NCBI GenBank assembly: GCA_009840545.1
Contig: VXNM01000008.1
Span: 130,339-194,338, forward strand
Source of the DNA: Gammaproteobacteria bacterium
GTDB lineage: Bacteria; Pseudomonadota; Gammaproteobacteria; Pseudomonadales; Azotimanducaceae
Direction of reading: 5' to 3'
Length of the DNA: 64,000 bases
Shown here: in pieces, positions 7,726 through 14,986 of the stretch
Layout of the letters: each line of letters opens with the position of its first letter
How positions within the stretch are numbered: position 1 is the first letter of the stretch
Program-made: the position numbers and the translations under genes
Notes under the pieces: generated by a model
What the model was told of the DNA's origin: nothing
Seen by the model: only the letters and a program-made list of their open reading frames with translations
The model's database searches: none

Positions 7726-8958
7726 TCAGACCTTGCGAAAGACGAGTGTCCCGTTCGTTCCGCCAAAACCAAATGAATTGCTCAGGACCAATTTCAGATT
7801 TGTTTGCCGAGCTTCATGCGGCACGTAGTCCAAATCGCATTCGTCGTCCGGATCATCGAGATTGATCGTTGCATGAATTGTCTGGTCACGTAGCGACATG
7901 ATCGACACAATGGCCTCAACTGATCCAGCCGCTCCTAACAAGTGACCAAACATGGACTTGGTTGAGCTTATTGGCACACGAGTGTCGTCACCAAAGACTT
8001 TCTTTATGGACCGAGTTTCGGCTAGGTCACCCAAGGGCGTTGACGTGCCGTGCGCGTTGATGTAGTCAATTTCATTGGGGGCAAGATCTGCGTCCTGAAG
8101 TGCCAATCGCATAGAAGTGATGGCTCCCATGCCGTCTTCAGGTGGACTTGTTATGTGGTGTGCATCCGCACTCATACCAAATCCCGTTAGCTCAGCAAGG
8201 ATATCTGCGCCCCGCGCTGAAGCCCGTTCATAGGACTCTAGGACGAGTACGCCTGCACCATCTCCAAGTACAAAGCCATCTCGGCCCTTGTCCCAAGGTC
8301 GACTCGCGCGTTCCGGCTCTTCCGTTCGAGTCGATAGAGCTTTCATGGACGCGAAACCAGCTATTGTTAGCGGACAAGTCGACCACTCTGCCCCGCCCAC
8401 AACCATTGCATCCGCCTCGCCGTGCTGAATGGTACGAAAGCCAAATCCAATATTGTGTGTACCCGTTGTACACGCTGTAACGATGGCTATGTTTGGTCCA
8501 GCAAAACCAAAATCGATCGAGACTTTTCCGGCTATCAAATTGACAATGCTCGAGGGTACGAAGAATGGCGTTACGCGTCGAGGGCCCCGAGTGATTACGA
8601 CCTCGTGCTGTGCCGATATCGTTTGAATGCCTCCAATACCCGAACCAATGGCAACACCAATCCGATCCGAGTCGGGACTGTCAGCCAAACCAGCTTGTTC
8701 GATTGCATCAGCGGCAGCGGCGTAACCGATCTGAATGAATGGATCGTAGCGACGAGCTTCCCGTTCTTCCAAATACTTGGAAGCATCAAAATCCTTGATT
8801 TCAGCGCCGATGTGAACCCGCTGACCCGTTGTGTCAAACGATCTAATCGGAGCAACGCCGCTCTTACCTGCTAAGACGTTGCGCCATAGTTCATCGGCTG
8901 AGTTGCCGATTGGGGTTATTGCGCCTAGTCCGGTAACGACTACCCGTCGTCTACTCAT
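7726..8958 (-). CDS. fabF: 3-oxoacyl-ACP synthase II
   Basis: Condensing enzyme that elongates acyl-ACP in fatty-acid synthesis. The Cys-His-His catalytic triad is visible: the nucleophile in VTACTTGTHN, His in NAHGTSTPLGD and His in SMFGHLLGAAG. The C-terminus has SNSFGFGGTNGTL. I chose the ATG at 8958 because the protein then starts MSRRRVVVTGLGAITPIG, as FabF proteins do; an in-frame extension to 8997 is not family-like. Length 410 residues is normal. It follows acpP after about 98 bp and abuts mltG. Confidence 0.93.
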   Translation of the reverse strand: MSRRRVVVTGLGAITPIGNSADELWRNVLAGKSGVAPIRSFDTTGQRVHIGAEIKDFDASKYLEEREARRYDPFIQIGYAAAADAIEQAGLADSPDSDRIGVAIGSGIGGIQTISAQHEVVITRGPRRVTPFFVPSSIVNLIAGKVSIDFGFAGPNIAIVTACTTGTHNIGFGFRTIQHGEADAMVVGGAEWSTCPLTIAGFASMKALSTRTEEPERASRPWDKGRDGFVLGDGAGVLVLESYERASARGADILAELTGFGMSADAHHITSPPEDGMGAITSMRLALQDADLAPNEIDYINAHGTSTPLGDLAETRSIKKVFGDDTRVPISSTKSMFGHLLGAAGSVEAIVSIMSLRDQTIHATINLDDPDDECDLDYVPHEARQTNLKLVLSNSFGFGGTNGTLVFRKV

Positions 8959-9056
8959 CGAGGAAGCCTGATCAAGCTCATCCAGACACTTGACCAATCA
9001 CCAGAGATACCGCTCAAATGCACGGCATCGTTACAACTCACGTATTGATCCTTCCT

Positions 9057-9302
9057 CTAGTTGTCATCCCCAACTTGGTTTTTAATGTAGTCTATGGCTT
9101 CACGGACCGTTGTGATGTTTTCGGCATCCTCGTCCGGAATTTCGGTCTCAAATTCTTCTTCAAGCGCCATAACCAATTCCACGGTATCGAGAGAGTCTGC
9201 TCCGAGATCGTCCACAAACGATGCATCGTCCTTAACTTCGCTCACGTCGCTTTTCAGCTGTTCAGCTATTAGTCTCCTTATGCGTTCTTCGATATCGCTC
9301 AT
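9057..9302 (-). CDS. acpP: Acyl carrier protein
   Basis: Carrier of acyl intermediates in fatty-acid synthesis. The 81-residue acidic protein has the phosphopantetheine attachment serine in [12 protein letters not shown], followed by the helix-III pattern [14 protein letters not shown]. The ATG at 9302 is preferred over an upstream in-frame start because it gives [16 protein letters not shown], the typical ACP beginning, and has GGAGA upstream. It sits between fabG and fabF, the standard order. Confidence 0.95.
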   Translation of the reverse strand: MSDIEERIRRLIAEQLKSDVSEVKDDASFVDDLGADSLDTVELVMALEEEFETEIPDEDAENITTVREAIDYIKNQVGDDN

Positions 9303-9379
9303 TCGCTTGTGTCTCTCCGTAAAGTGTCGGTTGAGGGTAAGTGGGGAGGTGTATTTTATTGAAACCTCCAGCAACTATT

Positions 9380-10111
9380 TTACGTTGGAAGCATTCCGCC
9401 ATTCACGTGTACGGTCTGCGCTGTGATGTAAGCAGCATCCTCACTTACTAAGAATGAGACGACGCTTGCGACATCATCTGGTTGGCCCAATCTTCCCAAT
9501 GGAATACGAGATTTCAGGCTCTCGGCAACCGAGTCTGGCAAGCCGGATGTCATATCCGTTTCGATCATTCCAGGTGCTACACAGTTCACTGTTATCCCCC
9601 GACTGGCAACTTCGAGTGCCAGTGCGCGAGTAAATCCTTCAATTCCAGCTTTGGCAGAAGAATAGTTGACCTGACCTGGATTCCCGGCTTGTCCCACTAC
9701 AGAGCCCAAGTTCACGATTCTGCCCCATCGTTGGCGCATCATGGCGCGGATAAGATTCTTTGTTACTCGAAAAACTCCTGTCAAGTTTGTGCCTACAACG
9801 TCCTGCCAGTCTTGATCGGACATCCGCATGAACAGATTATCTCTAGTGATTCCGGCGTTATTTATAAGAATCTCGATAGTCCGACCGCTTGCTGCAATTG
9901 AGTCCAGTGCATTTGAGATAGATTCTTCGTCGGGTAGAACCATCTCCAATCCACAACCTGCATCACCAAGAGTTTCGTTCAATGATGCAACGCCTTCCTT
10001 GGAAGTTGCAGTGCCATACACATATACGCCATCTCTTGCTAGCCGCTGAGCAATGGCAAATCCTATTCCGCGGCTAGCTCCGGTAACAAGGGCTGTTCTT
10101 TGTGTCGTCAC
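9380..10111 (-). CDS. fabG: 3-oxoacyl-ACP reductase
   Basis: NADPH-dependent short-chain dehydrogenase that reduces 3-ketoacyl-ACP. Motifs in order are TGASRGIG (cofactor binding), NNAGITRDNLFMRM, the catalytic serine in NLGSVVGQAG, YSSAK with catalytic Tyr and Lys, and NCVAPGMIETDMT. The 243-residue length is standard. It overlaps fabD by four bases (10108-10111), which points to translational coupling. Confidence 0.95.
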   Translation of the reverse strand: MTTQRTALVTGASRGIGFAIAQRLARDGVYVYGTATSKEGVASLNETLGDAGCGLEMVLPDEESISNALDSIAASGRTIEILINNAGITRDNLFMRMSDQDWQDVVGTNLTGVFRVTKNLIRAMMRQRWGRIVNLGSVVGQAGNPGQVNYSSAKAGIEGFTRALALEVASRGITVNCVAPGMIETDMTSGLPDSVAESLKSRIPLGRLGQPDDVASVVSFLVSEDAAYITAQTVHVNGGMLPT

Positions 10112-11034
10112 TGATACATCTCTAACTGAGTAATGAAATCATTGAAGTCGCCGAGAGCCGTTGTCGAGACGGAACGGTCTATTCGTCGCATTAGTCCGGA
10201 AAGAACCTTCCCGGGTCCACATTCGAAGAATTCCTCTGCTCCGTCCCGAATCATAGAAGTTACGCATCGAGACCAAAGCACTGGCGATCTTACCTGCTCT
10301 ACGAGCTTGGCTCGTATCTCATCGGGACTCGTTGAAGGTTGAGCATCAACATTTTGATAAACCGGAACACGAGGAGCTTGGATCGAAACTTTTTCCAAAA
10401 GATCCAGTAATCCTTCCGCAGCGGAATCCATGAGACTGCAGTGACTAGGGACACTGACATCTAATGGCACAACTCTTCGCGCACCCTCATCTTTACATTG
10501 ATCTGAAGCCTGTTCAACCGCTTTGGAACTACCAGCAATTACAACCTGACCAGGACTGTTAAAGTTAGCTGGAGCAACGATCCCATCAATTCGTTCACAG
10601 ACTTGCTCTATGACCTCATCACTTAACCCGAGAACGGCAGCCATCTTGCCTTCGCCCTTCGGAACGGCCTTCTGCATCAGGCAGCCACGTTCGTAGACCA
10701 GCTTTACGCCATCGGAAAAATCCAATGCTCCACTCACGACCAGTGCCGTGTACTCTCCGAGACTATGTCCTGATAGCATGTTGGCTGAGGGTCCTCCCAT
10801 TTCCCTGAAATACTCATACATAGCGACAGAAGACACTAGCAAGGCGGGTTGAGTAATCTCGGTTTGATTCAGGATCTCGGCCGGTCCGTTCGCGACTATT
10901 GTCGTCAAATCGAGGTCAATGAGATTGGATGCTTCCTTCAGTCGGTCAGTAAATGTGCTGCTGCCTCTAACAAAGTCATCAACCATGCCGACAGACTGCG
11001 ATCCTTGTCCCGGAAAAACATACGCTCTAACCAT
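10108..11034 (-). CDS. fabD: Malonyl-CoA:ACP transacylase
   Basis: Moves malonyl groups from CoA to ACP to start each elongation round. The 308-residue protein has FPGQGSQSVGM at the N-terminus, the serine nucleophile in SGHSLGEYTAL, and the His partner in VSVPSHCSLM. Start ATG at 11034 with AAGGA upstream. It lies between plsX and fabG; fabH, often next to it, is not here. Confidence 0.94.
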   Translation of the reverse strand: MVRAYVFPGQGSQSVGMVDDFVRGSSTFTDRLKEASNLIDLDLTTIVANGPAEILNQTEITQPALLVSSVAMYEYFREMGGPSANMLSGHSLGEYTALVVSGALDFSDGVKLVYERGCLMQKAVPKGEGKMAAVLGLSDEVIEQVCERIDGIVAPANFNSPGQVVIAGSSKAVEQASDQCKDEGARRVVPLDVSVPSHCSLMDSAAEGLLDLLEKVSIQAPRVPVYQNVDAQPSTSPDEIRAKLVEQVRSPVLWSRCVTSMIRDGAEEFFECGPGKVLSGLMRRIDRSVSTTALGDFNDFITQLEMYQ

Positions 11035-11055
11035 AGTTTTTCTTTTATCCTTGCC

Positions 11056-12030
11056 TCACTGGTGACTTTTCAAGTGTCCAGGCACTCGAGCCTGGATTTC
11101 GTCTTGTGCCAATTGCAGAGCCGCACCAATTCCAATTCTGTCAGTTCTTCCATGACTCTTGACAACGACACCGTTCAATCCAATTAGGCTTGCGCCGTTG
11201 TATGCCTGTGCGTTCAATTTCTCTCTCACATCCTTGGCGACCGAGATTGCTATTTCACTCTCGTTCAGACCTGATGAGTGAAGTTCTTGGTCGATGATGT
11301 GGTGAGCAATACGTGTTGCCCCTTCTATCGATTTCAATGCGACATTGCCAGAGAATCCATCCGTTACGACAACATCGGACGCTCCATCAAAGAGCCGGTC
11401 CGCCTCAATGAACCCGACGAAGTTGATGCTCGAAGTCTTTGACAGCTCGCTGGCGGTATCACGCAGAATCTGAGGGCCTTTTCTGGCTTCGGACCCAATG
11501 TTTAGGAGGGACACCCGAGGCTGTTGGATTGGTCCAATCGCCGTTGCGTATGTACTCCCCATACGAGCAAACTGAATGAGCCAATTCACCTTACGGGCAA
11601 TGTTCGCCCCGAGATCAAGCATCCAGAAAGGACGTTGTTTACCATCAAAGCGCTTAATTATGGCGGGCCTGTCAAAACTAGGAACCATCGGAATGGCTTG
11701 TCTGCTCAGCGCCATCAATGCCGCTGTGTCACCCGTGCTGACGAGACCATCGATCTCTCCGTTAGCCAAGAGTTGAAGACCAACCTTCATCGATGAATTT
11801 CGTTTGCGCCTGAGCACGCTTACAAGTGATTCGTAGAGCGTTACGGAATCCTGGCAGACCACGACCTTGTGTCCGAATTCACGGGTACATTGCAGTTCGT
11901 CTTCCCGTCCAACAAAGGTGAGCCTGCAACCGGGTCGAGTACGAGCGAATTCCAATGCGCCTTGAATGATCTCGCTCGTTGGAGTCTCCGACCCCAACGT
12001 GTCAATTCCTATCGAGTGGAAATCCGCCAT
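11056..12030 (-). CDS. plsX: Phosphate acyltransferase
   Basis: Makes acyl-phosphate from acyl-ACP for phospholipid synthesis; a peripheral membrane enzyme. The 324-residue protein keeps the family body: DGLVSTGDTAALMAL, MLDLGANI, LLNIGSEARKG, FVGFIEADRLF and VVTDGFSGNVALKS. The N-terminal nucleotide-fold motif, DAMGGD in most PlsX proteins, is changed to IGIDTLGSETP, a visible deviation. Position between rpmF and fabD is canonical. Start ATG at 12030. Confidence 0.9.
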   Translation of the reverse strand: MADFHSIGIDTLGSETPTSEIIQGALEFARTRPGCRLTFVGREDELQCTREFGHKVVVCQDSVTLYESLVSVLRRKRNSSMKVGLQLLANGEIDGLVSTGDTAALMALSRQAIPMVPSFDRPAIIKRFDGKQRPFWMLDLGANIARKVNWLIQFARMGSTYATAIGPIQQPRVSLLNIGSEARKGPQILRDTASELSKTSSINFVGFIEADRLFDGASDVVVTDGFSGNVALKSIEGATRIAHHIIDQELHSSGLNESEIAISVAKDVREKLNAQAYNGASLIGLNGVVVKSHGRTDRIGIGAALQLAQDEIQARVPGHLKSHQ

Positions 12031-12060
12031 GGCTGATGAGCGGACGAATTGATTTCTTGA

Positions 12061-12255
12061 CTATTCGTCGTCAGACAGTTTGCTCGTGGTATCTACGACC
12101 CTACGTCCGCGGTAGTAACCGTCTTCCGTAATGTGGTGCCGTCGGTGCACCTCGCCTGACAAGACATCCTCAGAAAGCGTTGGTTTTGCGATGCGATGAT
12201 GAGAGCGACGCAAGTTTCTCTTTGAACGCGTAGTTCGGTTCTGTTGTACGGCCAT
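12061..12255 (-). CDS. rpmF: 50S ribosomal protein L32
   Basis: Small ribosomal protein of 64 residues beginning [20 protein letters not shown], with [19 protein letters not shown] in the second half, which is diagnostic of the L32 type without zinc cysteines. It follows yceD and precedes plsX, the conserved arrangement that ties ribosome production to lipid synthesis. A good Shine-Dalgarno (GAGGA) precedes the ATG. Confidence 0.95.
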   Translation of the reverse strand: MAVQQNRTTRSKRNLRRSHHRIAKPTLSEDVLSGEVHRRHHITEDGYYRGRRVVDTTSKLSDDE

Positions 12256-12284
12256 GGTTCCTCCTCAATCGATGAGTTGTTCAG

Positions 12285-12785
12285 TCAAGACTTCTCAACT
12301 GTCTTGACCACTTGACCAATCTGTTCAAACGGGCGATATTTGGATTTCGCATTATCACCCATAGACTGAGGACGATTGGTGCAAGACTCACCATCTGGAC
12401 ACACGCGTGTAGGAACACTTAAGAGAATGTCGTCCTCAACCAGCTCTTCAATTGTCGTCGGTCCGTCGTGCAACACAACGGCATCGAAATCTGCAAATAT
12501 CTCTCTTGCTTCGCGTTCGCTACTAACAATACAGACATCAATCTCCGCGGTTACATCTCGTTCCAGCGTTTTCATGCACGAGTAGCACATGAGTTCAGCA
12601 GGAGCAACGGCCTGTCCAACAATGCGAACGCGACCATTTTCATCGTACGAAAAGTCCAATTGAACCCTCACGTGCCCGTCTCGTATGCCGAGTACTTCGT
12701 GCAAACGCGAGAACGATGCAATTGGAATTTTCCCTTGCCAAACCCTGTTGGATCTAGCTAATTCACGGGGCACAAGTGCGACCAT
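12285..12785 (-). CDS. yceD: DUF177 / YceD family protein, 23S rRNA accumulation protein
   Basis: Members of this family are needed for normal 23S rRNA levels and are encoded before rpmF. The 166-residue protein contains the CxxC pair in AELMCYSCMKTLERDV and an acidic C-terminal stretch LVEDDILLSVPTRV. A further cysteine pair (CPDGESC), not usual in E. coli YceD, might add a metal site. It is the first gene of the yceD-rpmF-plsX-fab operon and has a strong predicted promoter just upstream. Confidence 0.88.
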   Translation of the reverse strand: MVALVPRELARSNRVWQGKIPIASFSRLHEVLGIRDGHVRVQLDFSYDENGRVRIVGQAVAPAELMCYSCMKTLERDVTAEIDVCIVSSEREAREIFADFDAVVLHDGPTTIEELVEDDILLSVPTRVCPDGESCTNRPQSMGDNAKSKYRPFEQIGQVVKTVEKS

Positions 12786-12814
12786 GCGTCGAAGGGAAGT
12801 CTGCTCTCGGGCGG

Positions 12815-12843
12815 ATATTAGGAAGATTGGTTAACGATGTCAA
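12815..12843 (-). promoter_or_regulatory. Predicted sigma-70 promoter of the yceD-rpmF-plsX-fab operon
   Basis: On the minus strand TTGACA (12838-12843) is followed, after exactly 17 bases, by TAATAT (12815-12820). Transcription would start near 12808, giving a short leader of about 23 bases before the yceD ATG at 12785. It is the best promoter match seen in the window. Confidence 0.75.
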
Positions 12844-12856
12844 ATCTGTGCCCCGA

Positions 12857-12884
12857 TTGCTCAGGCGAATTTGCCAACGATAAT
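12857..12884 (+). promoter_or_regulatory. Predicted promoter of maf
   Basis: TTGCTC (12857-12862) and GATAAT (12879-12884) are separated by 16 bases. A start near 12891 would leave about 20 bases before the GTG of maf at 12914. It lies back to back with the yceD promoter. Confidence 0.5.
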
Positions 12885-12913
12885 GGAACCTTTCCGCCTA
12901 ATTGGGGACTAGT

Positions 12914-13510
12914 GTGAAACTAATTCTCGCTTCAATGTCTCGTTACCGTCGTGAACAGTTGAATGCCTTGGGATATACGTTCGAAGTGGTTCCTGCGGAT
13001 GTCGACGAGACCCCTCGCATAGGGGAATCGGCACGTGAACTCACATTGCGTCTAGCTCGAGAAAAGGCTAAGACCGTTGCTGCCCAACATCCGGGCTGTA
13101 TCGTCATCGGGAGCGACCAGGTAGGAGTGTGCAAAGGCGAAATTTTGACAAAGCCCGGCAATCGCCAACGCGCTTTGGATTGCTTGATGCGCTACCCGAA
13201 CAATACTGTGAGCTTTGAAACAGCTGTTGCTGTACGCAATCTTGACGGGTTGGTTTATGCAGACGTAATCACGACAACAATCAAATTCCGAGAATTCGAT
13301 CTCACCGAAGCAAGGAACTACGTCGACCTAGACCAACCATTCGACTGTGCAGGAGCAATCAAGTCGGAACGGCATGCGCCTCTACTGTTTGAATGGGTAT
13401 GTTCTGACGACCCATCGGCATTGATCGGACTACCTCTAATTAGAACTTCGAGCTTTCTCAGACTGGTCGGCATCAACCCACTTCGCAAAGACGACCCCAG
13501 CACTCATTGA
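12914..13510 (+). CDS. Maf/YceF family nucleoside triphosphate pyrophosphatase
   Basis: Hydrolyses non-canonical or modified nucleoside triphosphates (the YceF branch prefers m7GTP). The protein starts KLILASMSRYRREQLNALG and has ESARELTLRLAREKA, IVIGSDQVGVCKGEILTKP with the catalytic aspartate in GSDQ, and the C-terminal DPSALIGLPL. Because DQV(G) replaces the DTxV of dTTP/UTP enzymes, the YceF type is favoured. GTG at 12914 is preferred to a TTG four codons earlier because KLILAS is the normal beginning. It converges on rluC; the last 38 bases overlap the end of that gene. Confidence 0.88.
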   Translation: MKLILASMSRYRREQLNALGYTFEVVPADVDETPRIGESARELTLRLAREKAKTVAAQHPGCIVIGSDQVGVCKGEILTKPGNRQRALDCLMRYPNNTVSFETAVAVRNLDGLVYADVITTTIKFREFDLTEARNYVDLDQPFDCAGAIKSERHAPLLFEWVCSDDPSALIGLPLIRTSSFLRLVGINPLRKDDPSTH

Positions 13511-14369
13511 AGGACTCATCTACAGGAGCGTGTATCGTTGGACCATTGTCAATTGCAATGGATGTTGCATGAAGCATCAACCGGGAAATTTTGATGGGGT
13601 TACTTGCAGTGGAGTACTTTGAATCACCCAGGACAAAGTGGCCGACACTCGCTGCATGAACTCGAATTTGGTGCGTTCTACCCGTAACGGGTACGGCATC
13701 CAACCATGTGGCAGTGCTACATCGCGACTTGATAGAGAACTTCGTCAAAGCCTTGCGACCCAAGACATTGATTTCAGCTCTTCGTTCGCCATTGGGCATG
13801 GTGTAGCGTGAAATCGCCAAGTCAACCATCTGCTTGTCATTGGGCCATTGACCATGGACGATTGCATCGTAGTGTTTTTCAACAAGCTTCTGATTGAAAG
13901 CGTGATGAAGTTCTAACAGTGCAACCCGTGTCCGAGCCATGACCACACAGCCAGAAGTTCCTTTGTCGATACGATGCGCAAGTTCAATTCGATCTGCCTC
14001 GTATAGAGATCGGACGATATCAATCAGACCCACCTGAATCGAACCTCCCGCGTGCACCGCAAGACCTGCCGGTTTGTTGACCACGATCATGCGCTCATCT
14101 TCATAAATTACACACTCTTGAATGTGATTCCTCAACGAATCTCTAATGTGTTTCGTGGGTGGCTCTTCTCGAACGATCGGAGGTATACGAATACGATCTC
14201 CTTCTGCTAGACGCAATCCAACACGAGCTCGCTTTGCGTTGACTCGTACCTCTCCACGTCGAATCATTTGCATGATCCGACGCTTTGGGACCGGGCGCAA
14301 CTCGCGAATCAGAAAGTTGTCGAGTCGCTGTCCTACGTGGTCCCTAACGACTAGGTACCGAACAGGCAT
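13473..14369 (-). CDS. rluC: 23S rRNA pseudouridine synthase, RluC type
   Basis: Converts specific uridines of 23S rRNA to pseudouridine (positions 955, 2504 and 2580 in E. coli). The 298-residue protein has an N-terminal S4 domain (RLDNFLIRELRPVPKRRIMQMIRRGEVRVNA broken here for brevity at residues 15-45) and a catalytic domain. The catalytic aspartate lies in LAHRIDKGTSGCVVMA, a variant of the usual HRLDRDTSG, and VPVTGRTHQIRVHAA is the family signature. It lies between maf and rne as in E. coli, where rluC is divergent from rne. Both maf and rluC are read into the overlap, so transcripts are antisense over about 38 bases. Confidence 0.9.
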   Translation of the reverse strand: MPVRYLVVRDHVGQRLDNFLIRELRPVPKRRIMQMIRRGEVRVNAKRARVGLRLAEGDRIRIPPIVREEPPTKHIRDSLRNHIQECVIYEDERMIVVNKPAGLAVHAGGSIQVGLIDIVRSLYEADRIELAHRIDKGTSGCVVMARTRVALLELHHAFNQKLVEKHYDAIVHGQWPNDKQMVDLAISRYTMPNGERRAEINVLGRKALTKFSIKSRCSTATWLDAVPVTGRTHQIRVHAASVGHFVLGDSKYSTASNPIKISRLMLHATSIAIDNGPTIHAPVDESFNECWGRLCEVG

Positions 14370-14986
14370 GTTTCTATCGATATCCTCGCAACTTCATGAA
14401 ATGTGGTTGAGTAATGGACTCTTCTCCACTCAGAACCTACAAAATTTCTCTGCAGACTACCATTTTGAAGAAAAATGTTGTATGATTGTTTCCCAATCTA
14501 CGAATTCCTGGTTGGGAGGCGTCCTTCGGACGATTCCGGGTAGCTGAAATTTCAAGTTCGTTGAACAAAGCACAGCTACAGCCTCCAAGACACTGATTGC
14601 TCTTTTGCTACGTGTAGTTCACAGGATGTTCGTAAGTGAACGCTAATTTGGGCGTTACTAGACATAACAACAGATTTTTCGAAACCTAGACTTCGCCGAA
14701 ACAGAATTGTTCGTGTAAGGTGAAACTGAAGACTACCCTATTGGACAGAGAATGTCGTGACAAGACACTCTACATTTCATCCACATAATCGGTGGCATAG
14801 CGAACCAATCCGGTCGTTGGAACCTGATTCCGCAACGTTGATTAGACTCAACGAACAGCACAAGATGGACTTCATCCTGTTGAAACAAGCATATAGTGGA
14901 GAATCAAGGTCTTCAGGACACAACTAATGTAACAGTTTCCTTTCGAGAATTAGGTTTCGAATTGATCAAAAGGGATATTCGGAACC
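14370..14986 (+). promoter_or_regulatory. Long rluC-rne intergenic region with hairpins, likely rne leader
   Basis: This 617-bp gap has no convincing gene. It holds several inverted repeats. TCCCAA/TTGGGA forms a 6-bp stem (14491-14496 with 14512-14517). Right after it, CGTCC/GGACG makes a 5-bp stem with a three-base loop (14520-14532). GTTCAC/GTGAAC pairs 14617-14622 with 14636-14641. In E. coli the rne transcript has a 361-nt structured leader through which RNase E controls its own mRNA; a comparable role here is an inference from position and length. A TATGAT box at 14481-14486 lacks a good -35. Confidence 0.45.

Noticed and set aside
14481..14486. TATGAT as the rne promoter
   Set aside because: No acceptable -35 at 16-18 bases; not strong enough to list as a promoter on its own.
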